Source of the DNA: Microbacterium sp. 8M | Lineage (GTDB): Bacteria > Actinomycetota > Actinomycetes > Actinomycetales > Microbacteriaceae | Length of the DNA stretch: 64,000 nt | Assembly: GCF_902506375.1 (NCBI RefSeq) | Contig: NZ_LR733284.1 | Location: forward strand, 2,713,092-2,777,091 | Direction of reading: 5' to 3' | Shown here: in pieces, positions 56,240 through 64,000 of the stretch | How the letters are laid out: each line of letters starts with the position of its first letter | Position numbering within the stretch: the stretch's first letter is position 1 | Translations under genes and position numbers: made by a program | Notes under the pieces: model-generated | Told to the model about the DNA's origin: nothing | Seen by the model: the letters and a program-made list of their open reading frames with translations, nothing else | Database searches by the model: none

Positions 56240-57763
56240 TCAGTAGCCGGCGAAGGCGTCCGTGGTGAGCCGACGCGCGCCACGCAGCGCCGGTGCGAGG
56301 TCGGCGATGAGGCGCGGCGGTCCGGAGACGTACGCCTGGCGGCTGTCCAGGTCCGGAACGAGCTCCTGCAGCATCGCGGCGTCGAGCCGGCCCCCACCGG
56401 CCCACTCGGCCCCGCTCGGCAGCTCGGGCCGATCCGGGGTCACCACCACGACGCGGGCGCCGGACGCGGCGACCTCGTCGAGGTACGCGCACTCCTCCGC
56501 CGAGGAGGCCACGAGCACGAGCACCGCGTCGGCGCGGTCGCCGGCGGCCAGCTGTGACACGAACGGCGTGATGCCGATCCCCGCGGCCACGAGGAGCACC
56601 GGGACCTGCCGGGCGGGCAGCACGAAGTCCCCCCAGACGCCTGTCGCGGTGAGCACGTCGTCGGTCTGCACGGCCTCGAGCGCACGCTTGTACGTGGATC
56701 CGGATCCGGTCTCGCGGTACGCGATGCGGACGAACGGCAGCTCGGCCGGCGCGGAGGCGATGCTGAACTCCCGGCGCGTGCCCCGGGCGTCGGGGCGGCG
56801 GTGCGGCACCTGCAGCTCGAGGTACTGCCCCGGCGCGAACCGGAACCCGCGCCGCGCCCGGAAGGTGAGCTCGTGCACGGTCGGCGTCAGGGCCCTGCGG
56901 CGCACGAGGGAGAGCCGGATCCCGGCACGGCCCACCAGAACCGCGGCGATCAGGTTGCCGATCAGCAGCGCGCGCTCTTGGCCGAGCGTGACGACGCCGA
57001 GGTTCAGCGGCCACCCGGCGAGCACCCCCACCACGCCGGCGACGAGCAGCCGCTGCCAGCGCCGCGACGGCAGCGTGAGCGGCTCGGTGAGCATGAACGC
57101 GCCGAGGAAGAGCACCGGCGACTGCAGCAGCACCGACGACAGCAGCGTCGCAGGATCGACGGCGAGCCCGGCCGCGGAGGACAGCACCGACATTCGCGCC
57201 GAGGACACCACCGCGTACACGGCGAGGAACAGCAGAACCATGCCGGACCGTTCGGTGCGCCACAGCACCAGCAGTCCGAGCAGGACCACGGGGATCGCCA
57301 GCGCGGGCGTGCCGACCCACCAGGCCGAGAACCCCAGACCGGTCACGGTCAGCACCGTCGCGCCCACGGCCGCAGGGTTGAACAGGTGACGGCCGCGCCA
57401 CACCAGCAGGTACTTCGATGCGCCCGCCACGACGCCGGCGAGCGCGATGCCCCCGATCTGATCCGGGTTCGCGCCCGGCTGCACGACGAACAGCAGGATG
57501 AGCGCGGTGATCAGCGATGACTCGATCCGCCGCGGCACCCGCAGAAGGGCCTGAGCCACTGCATCCGTGCAGAAGGTCGCGAGCACGAGCAGCGCCAGAC
57601 TGGCCACCAGGTCGAGCGGCGTGACGCCGATCCACCCGAGGGCGGACTCGACCACGGCGACCGCGGCGAGCGCGAGCAGCGCGTAGAGCGTGAGCCGGTA
57701 CATCGACAGCCGACCGAGTGGCGCGAGCACCCGCTGGCGAAGCCCCACCAGCGTCGCGATCAT
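56240..57763 (-). CDS. NqrB/RnfD-like membrane domain fused to ferredoxin-NAD(P) reductase domain
   Basis: A 507-residue fusion. Residues about 20-285 are roughly ten membrane segments with NqrB/RnfD-like text (VQPGANPDQIGGIALAGVVA; HLFNPAAVGATVLTV). Residues about 290-507 are an FNR module: FAPGQYLELQVPHRR, RREFSIASAP (FAD), GIGITPFVSQ and DSRQAYVSGPPRLI (NAD). It should pass electrons from cytoplasmic NAD(P)H across the membrane. The ATG overlaps the ApbE stop as ATGA, tying it to the flavin-transfer genes. Confidence 0.87.
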   Translation of the reverse strand: MIATLVGLRQRVLAPLGRLSMYRLTLYALLALAAVAVVESALGWIGVTPLDLVASLALLVLATFCTDAVAQALLRVPRRIESSLITALILLFVVQPGANPDQIGGIALAGVVAGASKYLLVWRGRHLFNPAAVGATVLTVTGLGFSAWWVGTPALAIPVVLLGLLVLWRTERSGMVLLFLAVYAVVSSARMSVLSSAAGLAVDPATLLSSVLLQSPVLFLGAFMLTEPLTLPSRRWQRLLVAGVVGVLAGWPLNLGVVTLGQERALLIGNLIAAVLVGRAGIRLSLVRRRALTPTVHELTFRARRGFRFAPGQYLELQVPHRRPDARGTRREFSIASAPAELPFVRIAYRETGSGSTYKRALEAVQTDDVLTATGVWGDFVLPARQVPVLLVAAGIGITPFVSQLAAGDRADAVLVLVASSAEECAYLDEVAASGARVVVVTPDRPELPSGAEWAGGGRLDAAMLQELVPDLDSRQAYVSGPPRLIADLAPALRGARRLTTDAFAGY

Positions 57764-58623
57764 GCGAACACCTCCATCCTCGTCCCTGCAGACCACTCCA
57801 CGCCGCCGGTGGTGGTCATCCGCACCCATTCCACACCGAATCGAGCGGCGAACTCCGGACCCCCGTCGAAGAACAGCGCCGTGGCGGCCGCATCGGCCAG
57901 CATCGCCTCGTCCGCGATCGCCCAGGCCGCAGCGATCGTGCGCACCGGCTCACCCGTCCGGGCGTCCAGCACGTGGTGCAGCCCGCCGTGCTGCCCCGGC
58001 CACGCGCGCCGGTTCACGGCCGATCCGCACAGTGCCGCATCCGCGACGACGGCGACGCCGATGGCGCTCGTCGCGTCGAACGGATGCTCCAGCCCCACGC
58101 GGATCGGCCCGCCGCTCAGCCGGAGGTCGCCGCCCGCGTCGATGAGGCGCTCGGTGTGGCCGAGGGATCCCAGCAGATCGTGCACCACGTCCACGAGGCG
58201 CCCCTTGCCGAGCGCTCCGACGTCGATGAGCGCCGGCGCGCGCAGCGCCAGAGCAGCGTCGTCCCAGGCGAGGAGCGCGATCCAGTCGTGCGGAGCGGGA
58301 TGGGCGCCGCGGTCGCGCATCGTGTAGCGGGCGTCGTATCCCCGCGCCGCCAGGCTGTCGCCGACGAGGGGCTGGACGGCTCCCCCCGTCACGTCCGAGA
58401 GCGCGCGGTACAGGTCGAGCATCGCTGCCGCGTCCGGCGGGGCCGGCACCTCCTGGGGTGCGGCGGCGAGCGCGGTCACCAGCGAGTCGTCGCGGAACCG
58501 CGACCAGGTCTGGTCGAAGTCGTCGATCACGTCGCCGACGGCGTCGCGCTCACCCGCTGTCACGGGCCGGACCGTCTCGATCTCCCAGACGGTGCCGATC
58601 GCCTCGAACCGCCAGGTGTGCAC
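57760..58623 (-). CDS. apbE: FAD:protein FMN transferase (ApbE)
   Basis: A 287-residue enzyme that links FMN by a phosphoester bond to Ser/Thr of exported flavoproteins. Support: AIGTVWEIETV, DDFDQTWSRFRDDSLVTAL, LIDVGALGKGRLVDVV and DAGGDLRLSG (Mg/FAD site), and LHHVLDARTGEP. There is no clear signal peptide. The GTG start lies one base after the end of the FMN-binding lipoprotein gene, its likely substrate. Confidence 0.93.
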   Translation of the reverse strand: MHTWRFEAIGTVWEIETVRPVTAGERDAVGDVIDDFDQTWSRFRDDSLVTALAAAPQEVPAPPDAAAMLDLYRALSDVTGGAVQPLVGDSLAARGYDARYTMRDRGAHPAPHDWIALLAWDDAALALRAPALIDVGALGKGRLVDVVHDLLGSLGHTERLIDAGGDLRLSGGPIRVGLEHPFDATSAIGVAVVADAALCGSAVNRRAWPGQHGGLHHVLDARTGEPVRTIAAAWAIADEAMLADAAATALFFDGGPEFAARFGVEWVRMTTTGGVEWSAGTRMEVFA

Positions 58624-58624
58624 G

Positions 58625-59101
58625 TCAGCCCTTGGCTTCGGTGCGGATCGTGTCGAGAGCCTGCGTGAAGCCCTTGCTGGTGAGCGAGGATCCGGAGACC
58701 CGACTGACCGAGATGTCGTCGAGCTTCTTGCCGACCACCTGTGCGGCGATCCCGCCGACGAACTGAGCCTGATAGTGCTTGGTCTCCGCCGCCTGTGGAT
58801 CCCCGGTCACGTCCACCGCGGTGACCGTGTCGTCCTGGATCGTCAGCGAGACCGAGATCTTCTCGACCGTCTCCGGCGTCTGGTACGAGCCCTCGGCGGT
58901 GTAGGTGCCGTCCTTGTACGCGCCGCCGCCACCGCCCGTGGATGCGCTCGAGGTCGACGGAGCCGAGGCGGTGCTCTGCGGCGCCGGGGTGTCCTTCGTG
59001 GTCTCGGCAGAGGACGCCTCGGCCGCGCATCCGGCCAGGAGGAGCGTTCCGGCGATGCCGACGAGGGCGGATCCGCGACGTGCCATGGGTGTGAGCTGCA
59101 T
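58625..59101 (-). CDS. FMN-binding domain lipoprotein
   Basis: A 158-residue lipoprotein: signal peptide with LLAGC (Cys25), a Ser/Thr-rich linker (about 30-68), then one FMN-bind domain (YKDGTYTAEGSYQTPETVEK to TSKGFTQALDTIR). ApbE usually modifies the Thr of an S-G-A-T motif; here the place reads S136-G-S-S139, so Ser139 would be the acceptor. It probably carries electrons outside the membrane, received from the NqrB/RnfD-FNR protein. First gene of a three-gene operon. Confidence 0.88.
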   Translation of the reverse strand: MQLTPMARRGSALVGIAGTLLLAGCAAEASSAETTKDTPAPQSTASAPSTSSASTGGGGGAYKDGTYTAEGSYQTPETVEKISVSLTIQDDTVTAVDVTGDPQAAETKHYQAQFVGGIAAQVVGKKLDDISVSRVSGSSLTSKGFTQALDTIRTEAKG

Positions 59102-59171
59102 GGATCCACCTTCCGCACTGCGCCTATGCGTCACCTTTGAGGCGGCCCGGCGGGCGATGAGGCTGGGCGCG

Positions 59172-60209
59172 TCAGGCCGCGCCGTCGAACATGCTCGTGA
59201 CCGAGCCGTCCTCGAACACCTGCCGGATCGCGGTGGCCAGCAAGGGCGCGATCGGGAGGATCCGCAGGCCCGGGAAGCGACGCGCCTCCGAGAGCGGGAT
59301 GGTGTCGGTGACGACGACCTCGTCGATCGCCGAGTCCTGCAGCCGCTCGCTCGCCGGATCCGAGAAGATCGCGTGGGTCGCTGCGACGATCACCTTGCGC
59401 GCGCCATTGGCCTTGAGCGCCTGGGCCGCCTTCACGATCGTGCCGCCGGTGTCGATCATGTCGTCGACGAGCAGGCAGGTGCGCCCGTCGACGGTGCCGA
59501 CGATCTCGTGCACGGAGACCTGGTTCGCGACCTTCGGATCCCGGCGCTTGTGGATGATCGCCAGCGGCGCGCCGAGGCTGTCCGACCAGGTGTCGGCCAC
59601 GCGCACGCGGCCCATGTCCGGCGACACGATGGTGAGGGTCTCGCGGTCCTCGGCCGTGAGGGTGTCCTCGAAGTGCTGCAGCAGCACCGGCTTGGCGAAG
59701 AGGTGGTCGACCGGGCCGTCGAAGAAGCCCTGGATCTGCGCGGCGTGCAGATCGACGCTCATCACGCGGTCGGCGCCGGCGACCTTGAACATGTCCGCCA
59801 CCAGGCGCGCCGAGATCGGCTCGCGACCGCGCCCCTTCTTGTCCTGACGGGCGTACGGGTAATACGGGGCGACGACGGTGATCCGCTTGGCCGAGGCGCG
59901 CTTGGCGGCGTCGAGCATGATGAGCGTCTCCATGAGCCACTCGTTGATCGGCTGCCCGAAGGACTGCACGATGAACAGGTCGCAGCCACGGATCGAGACC
60001 TCGAAGCGGGCGTAGAGCTCGCCGGAGGCGAAGGTGCGGTGCTCCACCGGGGCGATCTCGGTGCCGAGCGCCGCGGCGACCGCGGCGGTGAGCTCAGGGT
60101 GCGAGCGACCGCCGGCGACGACGAGCCTCTTCTTGGTCTTGGCGACCAGGCCTGGCGCGATGTCGTTCTCGCGATCCAGCTCGACCGTCGTGTTCTTCTT
60201 GCGCCCCAT
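59172..60209 (-). CDS. prs: Ribose-phosphate pyrophosphokinase (PRPP synthetase)
   Basis: A 345-residue class I PRPP synthetase that makes PRPP from ribose 5-phosphate and ATP for nucleotides, His and Trp. Signatures: VVAPYYPYARQDKKGRGREP, VDLHAAQIQGFFDGPVDHL, and the PRPP loop CLLVDDMIDTGGT. There is a short basic N-terminal extension. The start is ATG 60209, nine bases after the glmU stop, so both share a message. Confidence 0.96.
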   Translation of the reverse strand: MGRKKNTTVELDRENDIAPGLVAKTKKRLVVAGGRSHPELTAAVAAALGTEIAPVEHRTFASGELYARFEVSIRGCDLFIVQSFGQPINEWLMETLIMLDAAKRASAKRITVVAPYYPYARQDKKGRGREPISARLVADMFKVAGADRVMSVDLHAAQIQGFFDGPVDHLFAKPVLLQHFEDTLTAEDRETLTIVSPDMGRVRVADTWSDSLGAPLAIIHKRRDPKVANQVSVHEIVGTVDGRTCLLVDDMIDTGGTIVKAAQALKANGARKVIVAATHAIFSDPASERLQDSAIDEVVVTDTIPLSEARRFPGLRILPIAPLLATAIRQVFEDGSVTSMFDGAA

Positions 60210-60218
60210 CGGACCCGC

Positions 60219-61646
60219 CTATTCCGCCGAATCGGCACGCGCTGCTTCTGCCGCGGCCGTGCCTGCTCTGTTCTTCTCGACCCACCCCTCGATGTTGCGC
60301 TGAGGTGCGACAGTCATCGCGAGAGCACCGGCGGGGACGTCCTTGCGGACGACGGCTCCGGCGCCGGTCTTCGCGCCGGCTCCCAGCCTAACGGGCGCGA
60401 CGAGCACCGTGTGCGAGCCGGTGTGCACCTCGTCGCCGATCTCGGTGCGGTGCTTGTTCACGTCGTCGTAGTTCGCGGTGATCGTGGACGCACCGAGGTT
60501 GACGCCGCGGCCCACCGTCGCATCGCCGACGTAGGACAGGTGCGGCACCTTCGAGCCGTCGCCGATCTGGGCGTTCTTGGTCTCGACGTAGGCGCCGATC
60601 TTCCCGCCCTCGCCGAGGGTGGTGCCGGCGCGCAGGTAGGAGAACGGGCCGACGGTGGCGCGGGCGCCGATCACGGCGAGCGTCGCCTCGGAGCGGCGCA
60701 CCTCGGCGTCCTCCCCCACCTCGGTGCTGACGAGCGTCGTGTCCGGGCCGACCACCGCTCCCGTCGCGACCGTACTGGCGCGGAGGATGTGCGTGTTGGG
60801 CAGGATCGTGACGTCGGGGGCGAGCGTCACATCGTCGTCGATCCAGGTCGTGGCCGGATCCTGGATCGTCACGCCCTCACGCTGCCAGCGGCGCACGATG
60901 CGGTCGTTCAGCGTACGGGCCGCCTCGGCGAGCTGGATCCGGTCATTGATGCCGAACGTGGCCGCGGTGTCGGCGGCGATCTCGACGGCCACCTTCTCGT
61001 CGTTCTCGCGCAGCAGGCCGATCACGGTGGTGAGGTACATCTCGCCCTGGGCGTTGTCCGTGGTCACCTGGGCGAGCTGCGTGCGCAGCAGACCGGCGCG
61101 GAACACGTAGACGCCGGCGTTGATCTCGCGGGTCGCCTGCTCCGCCTCGTCGGCGTCCTTCTGCTCGACGATGCGCGCGACGTCGCCGTCGGCATCGCGG
61201 ATGATGCGCCCGTATCCGGTCGGGTCGTCGACGATCGCGCTGAGCACGGTCGCCGCGGCGGCCGCAGCGCGGTGCCCGTCCACGAGCGCCTGCAGCGTCT
61301 CCGCCTCCAGCAGCGGCACGTCGCCCGAGAGCACCAGCACATCGCCGTCGAAGCCGGAGGGCAGCGCGTCGAGCGCCACCTGCACCGCCCGCCCGGTGCC
61401 GGGGATCTCGTCCTGGTCGACGATCACGACGTCGGGGTGCTCGGCCTCCAGGGCCGCCACCACCTGGTCGCGCTCGTGGCGCACCACGACCTCGATGGTG
61501 TCGGCGCCCAGCCGGGAGGCGGTGGCCAGCACGTGCCCCACGAGCGTGCGCCCGGCGATCGGGTGCAGCACCTTCGGGAGGCGGGATTTCATGCGCGTGC
61601 CCTGGCCGGCAGCGAGCACGATGATGGCGAGTGCGTTCTGCGTCAT
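60219..61646 (-). CDS. glmU: Bifunctional GlmU: N-acetylglucosamine-1-phosphate uridyltransferase/glucosamine-1-phosphate acetyltransferase
   Basis: A 475-residue enzyme that makes UDP-GlcNAc for peptidoglycan. The N-terminal uridyltransferase has VLAAGQGTRMKSRLPKVLHP, LSGDVPLL and INAGVYVFRA; the C-terminal left-handed beta-helix acetyltransferase (about 255-460) has SYVGDATVGRGVNLGASTIT and GSHTVLVAPVRLGAGAKTGA. The ATG (61646) lies only one base past the 3' end of the tRNA-Gln gene, so its GGCGGAG ribosome site is tRNA acceptor sequence. prs follows in the operon. Confidence 0.96.
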   Translation of the reverse strand: MTQNALAIIVLAAGQGTRMKSRLPKVLHPIAGRTLVGHVLATASRLGADTIEVVVRHERDQVVAALEAEHPDVVIVDQDEIPGTGRAVQVALDALPSGFDGDVLVLSGDVPLLEAETLQALVDGHRAAAAAATVLSAIVDDPTGYGRIIRDADGDVARIVEQKDADEAEQATREINAGVYVFRAGLLRTQLAQVTTDNAQGEMYLTTVIGLLRENDEKVAVEIAADTAATFGINDRIQLAEAARTLNDRIVRRWQREGVTIQDPATTWIDDDVTLAPDVTILPNTHILRASTVATGAVVGPDTTLVSTEVGEDAEVRRSEATLAVIGARATVGPFSYLRAGTTLGEGGKIGAYVETKNAQIGDGSKVPHLSYVGDATVGRGVNLGASTITANYDDVNKHRTEIGDEVHTGSHTVLVAPVRLGAGAKTGAGAVVRKDVPAGALAMTVAPQRNIEGWVEKNRAGTAAAEAARADSAE

Positions 61647-61647
61647 G

Positions 61648-61719
61648 CTCCGCCGCCAGGATTCGAACCCGGACCTCACAGCTCCAAAGGCTGTCGTGCT
61701 GCCATTACACCACGGCGGA
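61648..61719 (-). tRNA. tRNA-Gln (anticodon TTG)
   Basis: The 72-base minus-strand gene folds as a cloverleaf: acceptor TCCGCCG/CGGCGGA, anticodon stem ACAGC/GCTGT around loop CTTTGGA (anticodon TTG), and T-arm with GGTTCGAATCC. The discriminator base is G and CCA is not encoded. glmU starts one base downstream. Confidence 0.97.
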
Positions 61720-61832
61720 CCGCGGCCGCCGAGGCGATGGCCGCCCGACAAGTCTGCCAGACCGCGGCGGGCGTGACCGGCTCGGAACCGGTCGGCAATA
61801 CCGCTGTAACGTCGCTGCGCGACGCTGGGACG

Positions 61833-62369
61833 ATGAACATCCGCATCACCCGGGTGCACACCCCGACGCCCGAGCTCGAGCGCTTCCTGACCGACCACCT
61901 CCGGGACATGGAAGCGACCGCGCCGCCCGAGAGCCGGCATGCTCTCGACATCACCGGCCTGCTCGCCCCCACGGTGCGCCTGTTCGCCGCGACCGTGGAC
62001 GGCGTGCTCGTCGGAACCGGAGCGCTGGCCGAGCTGGAGCCGGGCCACGAGGAGCTCAAGTCGATGCGCACCGCCCCGTCGATGCGCGGTCGCGGAGTGG
62101 CCTCCGTGATGCTCACCGCCCTGCTCGACGACGCGCGCGACCGCGGCATCAGCCGGATCTCGCTGGAGACCGGCGCCGATGACTTCTTCTGGCCCGCGCA
62201 TCGCCTGTACGCCAAGGCGGGCTTCGACGAGTGCGAGCCGTTCGGGGCGTACACCGACGATCCGCACAGCCTGTTCCTGACGATCCGGGTGACACCCAGG
62301 ACGCTTCCGGTGAGCATCGCCACCGGTCCGCTGCCGGTGCCGGGGAGCTACGCCCTGAGCCCGCGATAA
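61833..62369 (+). CDS. GNAT family N-acetyltransferase
   Basis: A 178-residue acetyltransferase. The acetyl-CoA loop is SMRGRGVASVML (R/Q-x-x-G-x-A type), preceded by the strand LKSMRTAP and followed by ISLETGADDFFWPAHRLYAK and AGFDECEPFG, typical of the YitI/PAT-like group. The substrate is unknown. It lies seven bases ahead of the MarR gene and is probably co-transcribed with it. Confidence 0.88.
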   Translation: MNIRITRVHTPTPELERFLTDHLRDMEATAPPESRHALDITGLLAPTVRLFAATVDGVLVGTGALAELEPGHEELKSMRTAPSMRGRGVASVMLTALLDDARDRGISRISLETGADDFFWPAHRLYAKAGFDECEPFGAYTDDPHSLFLTIRVTPRTLPVSIATGPLPVPGSYALSPR

Positions 62370-62376
62370 TGGACGG

Positions 62377-62886
62377 ATGAGCATCGGCGAGGAGCGGACG
62401 GGCGACGAGGTCGACCGCATCGTCGCGGCGTGGAACACGCAGCGACCGGATCTGGACTTCTCCCCCCTCGAAGTGCTCTCCCGCGTCGACCGGCTCTCCC
62501 GCCTGCTCGACCGCGCCCGCCGCGACGTGTTCCGCCGCAGCGACCTGGAGACGTGGGAGTGGGACGTGCTGTCCGCGCTGCGCCGCGCCGGCGCCCCGTT
62601 CCAGCTCAGCCCGAAGCAGCTGCTGCAGCAGACGCTCGTCTCCAGCGGCACCATGACGAACCGCATCGACCGGCTGGTGGGACGCCGGCTGGTGCGCCGC
62701 GAGGCGGATCCGGGCGACGGCCGCAGCGTGCTCGTCACCCTGACCGACGACGGCAGGGTGCGCGTGGACGCGGCGATCACGCGCCTCGTCGACGCCGAGG
62801 CGACCCTGCTGTCCGCGCTGGGCCGCAGCGACCGCGAGCGCATCGCGGCGCTGCTGCGCAAGCTCAGCCTGAGCTTCGACGCCTGA
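62377..62886 (+). CDS. MarR family transcriptional regulator
   Basis: A 169-residue winged-helix regulator: LSPKQLLQQTLVSSGTMTNR is the recognition helix region, and RLVRREADPGDGRSVLVTLT is the beta-wing with the DxR signature. Helical ends mediate dimerisation. Target candidates are the GNAT gene upstream and the convergent quinone-reductase-like gene. Confidence 0.92.
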   Translation: MSIGEERTGDEVDRIVAAWNTQRPDLDFSPLEVLSRVDRLSRLLDRARRDVFRRSDLETWEWDVLSALRRAGAPFQLSPKQLLQQTLVSSGTMTNRIDRLVGRRLVRREADPGDGRSVLVTLTDDGRVRVDAAITRLVDAEATLLSALGRSDRERIAALLRKLSLSFDA

Positions 62887-62892
62887 TCGCGC

Positions 62893-63849
62893 TCAATCCC
62901 TCGGCTCGACCACGACCACGACCTTGCCGGTCACCCGCCCGGTCTCGACCCGCTCCTCGGCGGCAGCGAGGTCATCCAGGCCGTACTCCCCGTCGAGGTG
63001 CACCGTGAGCCGACCCGCATCGGCGAGCGCGGAGATCTCCGTGAGCTGCGCGCCGTTCGCGACGACGAGGATCCGCTGCACCGGATCCGCGCCCCACGCG
63101 CGCAGCTGCGCCTCCTGCTCGGCGGTGAAGCCGGTGATCGTGATCACCGACGTCCCCTCGCGGATCGCCCCGCGCGGCGGGAGCGTGTCCGAGACCGTGA
63201 CGATCACCGCGTCCACCGGAGCGACCGCCTCGAGCGCATCGCGGTCGTGGTAGTCGATCACCTCGTCCGCACCCCAGGACGCGACGACGGCCTGCTTCGC
63301 CGGGCTTGCGGTCGCGATCACGTGCGCTCCCCTGGCCTTCGCGAGCTGGACCGCGAAGTGGCCGACGCCGCCCGCGCCCCCGAGCACGAGCACGCGGCGG
63401 CCGTCCGCTCCCGCCGCGGCTTCCGTGCCCGCGGCGTCCAGCGCCTGCCACGCCGTCAGCGCGGCGAGCGGCGCCGCGCCCGCCTGCGCCGCGCTCCACG
63501 AGTGCGGCGCAGGGGCGAGATCCCCGGCGGGGACGGCGACGAGTTCGGCGAGGGTGTGCGCCGCATCGGGGAAGCGGGCCAGGGCGAACACCGCGTCGCC
63601 CGCACCCCATCCGGTGACGCCGGGCCCGACGGCCGCGACCGTGCCCGCGACGTCCCACCCGGGACGATCCGAGTACCGGATCGATCCGAAGTCGTGCCCC
63701 GCGGCGCGGATCTTGACGTCCACGGGGTTGAGCCCGACCGCGGCGACGCGGACGAGCACCTCTCCCGGGCCCGCGACCGGGGCGTCGACCTCACGGAACG
63801 CGACGACGTCCGCCGCGCTCCCCGGACCTGTGTAGACCGCTGTGCGCAT
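62893..63849 (-). CDS. NADP-dependent zinc-less MDR oxidoreductase (quinone reductase-like)
   Basis: A 318-residue MDR protein of the zeta-crystallin group: VGLNPVDVKIRAAGHDFG, RPGWDVAGTVAAVGPGVTGW, and the nucleotide loop VLGGAGGVGHFAVQLAKARG. The zinc ligands are absent. It likely reduces quinones or enones with NADPH. The ATG at 63849 follows GGGAGGACG. It ends seven bases from the convergent MarR gene and follows the aldo/keto reductase by 17 bases. Confidence 0.9.
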   Translation of the reverse strand: MRTAVYTGPGSAADVVAFREVDAPVAGPGEVLVRVAAVGLNPVDVKIRAAGHDFGSIRYSDRPGWDVAGTVAAVGPGVTGWGAGDAVFALARFPDAAHTLAELVAVPAGDLAPAPHSWSAAQAGAAPLAALTAWQALDAAGTEAAAGADGRRVLVLGGAGGVGHFAVQLAKARGAHVIATASPAKQAVVASWGADEVIDYHDRDALEAVAPVDAVIVTVSDTLPPRGAIREGTSVITITGFTAEQEAQLRAWGADPVQRILVVANGAQLTEISALADAGRLTVHLDGEYGLDDLAAAEERVETGRVTGKVVVVVEPRD

Positions 63850-63866
63850 GTGCTCTCGTCCTCCCG

Positions 63867-64000
63867 TCAGACCTGGGCCGGCGTCCACGCGGAGACGCTG
63901 CTGAGACGCGCGATCTCCTCGGCGGAGAGCTCGAGGCGCGCGCCGGCGAGCAGGTCCGGCACCTGGTCGGCCGTGCGCGCACTGGCGATCGGCGCGACGA
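63867..64000 (-). CDS. Aldo/keto reductase, C-terminal end (cut by window edge)
   Basis: Only about 44 residues are inside the window: VAPIASARTADQVPDLLAGA, then RLELSAEEIARLSSVSAW and TPAQV before the stop. This is the usual end of aldo/keto reductases, where the S-A-R/S-x-T segment binds the NADP phosphate and the last helix follows. The rest lies beyond 64000. Probably in one operon with the downstream oxidoreductase. Confidence 0.75.
   Translation of the reverse strand, partial: VAPIASARTADQVPDLLAGARLELSAEEIARLSSVSAWTPAQV

Overview
The window is high-GC DNA from an actinobacterium, most likely a Microbacterium or a close relative in the Microbacteriaceae. This rests on strong G/C third-position bias, frequent GTG starts, GTGA/ATGA stop-start overlaps, the gene order PH-domain protein-purK-purE-LCP protein, and tRNA-Gln-glmU-prs. 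No rRNA or CRISPR array is seen. Most of the window is ordinary chromosome.

Layout: 1-4094 holds cell-envelope and purine genes (LCP protein, purE, purK, PH-domain protein). 4173-11805 is a mixed block: O-methyltransferase, a GntR/DUF1648/CPBP operon, a DUF4442 protein, an APC permease, an AraC regulator, a VOC protein and an SGNH hydrolase. 11890-17930 carries hisS, mazG, nhaA and ppc. 18023-21651 carries a three-module kinase/beta-barrel/class III aminotransferase next to a gamma-carbonic-anhydrase-like protein. 22060-27488 has an SDR gene, an esterase remnant, a Nudix hydrolase and mfd.

27876-31952 is a 4.07-kb integrated mobile element. It carries a phage-type serine integrase at one end, an HUH rolling-circle Rep with a coupled 65-aa protein, and one unknown cargo gene encoding a tail-anchored protein. 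It is inserted inside a DUF222/HNH endonuclease gene, whose two halves (31943-33289 and 27679-27886) still join in frame across an 11-bp near-identical core. This is the most interesting part of the window. It resembles phiRv1 of Mycobacterium tuberculosis, which targets the same gene family (REP13E12).

33632-41136 carries a Pro-rich membrane protein, pth, rplY, a 41-aa microprotein and a complete branched-chain amino acid ABC transporter (livK-livH-livM-livG-livF). 41423-50095 is a sugar-acid region: an L-idonate-type operon (MFS transporter-idnO-FAH-family protein-idnD) with an IclR regulator, a 2-hydroxyacid dehydrogenase, a 3-hydroxyisobutyrate-dehydrogenase-like protein and gnd. Two promoter regions there share a CCAA-N4-TTGG palindrome. 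50153-56224 holds a MacB-type ABC exporter, a flavin oxidase and a two-component system. 56240-59101 is a flavin electron-transfer operon (FMN-binding lipoprotein, ApbE, NqrB/RnfD-FNR fusion). 59172-61719 is prs, glmU and tRNA-Gln. The right edge has GNAT, MarR and quinone-reductase-like genes and a cut-off aldo/keto reductase.

A dispersed palindrome-like repeat (core CCCTTCGACAxGCTCAGGG) occurs at least six times, once inside the coding region of nhaA. Functions are assigned from motifs and remembered family features only; no database search was run.
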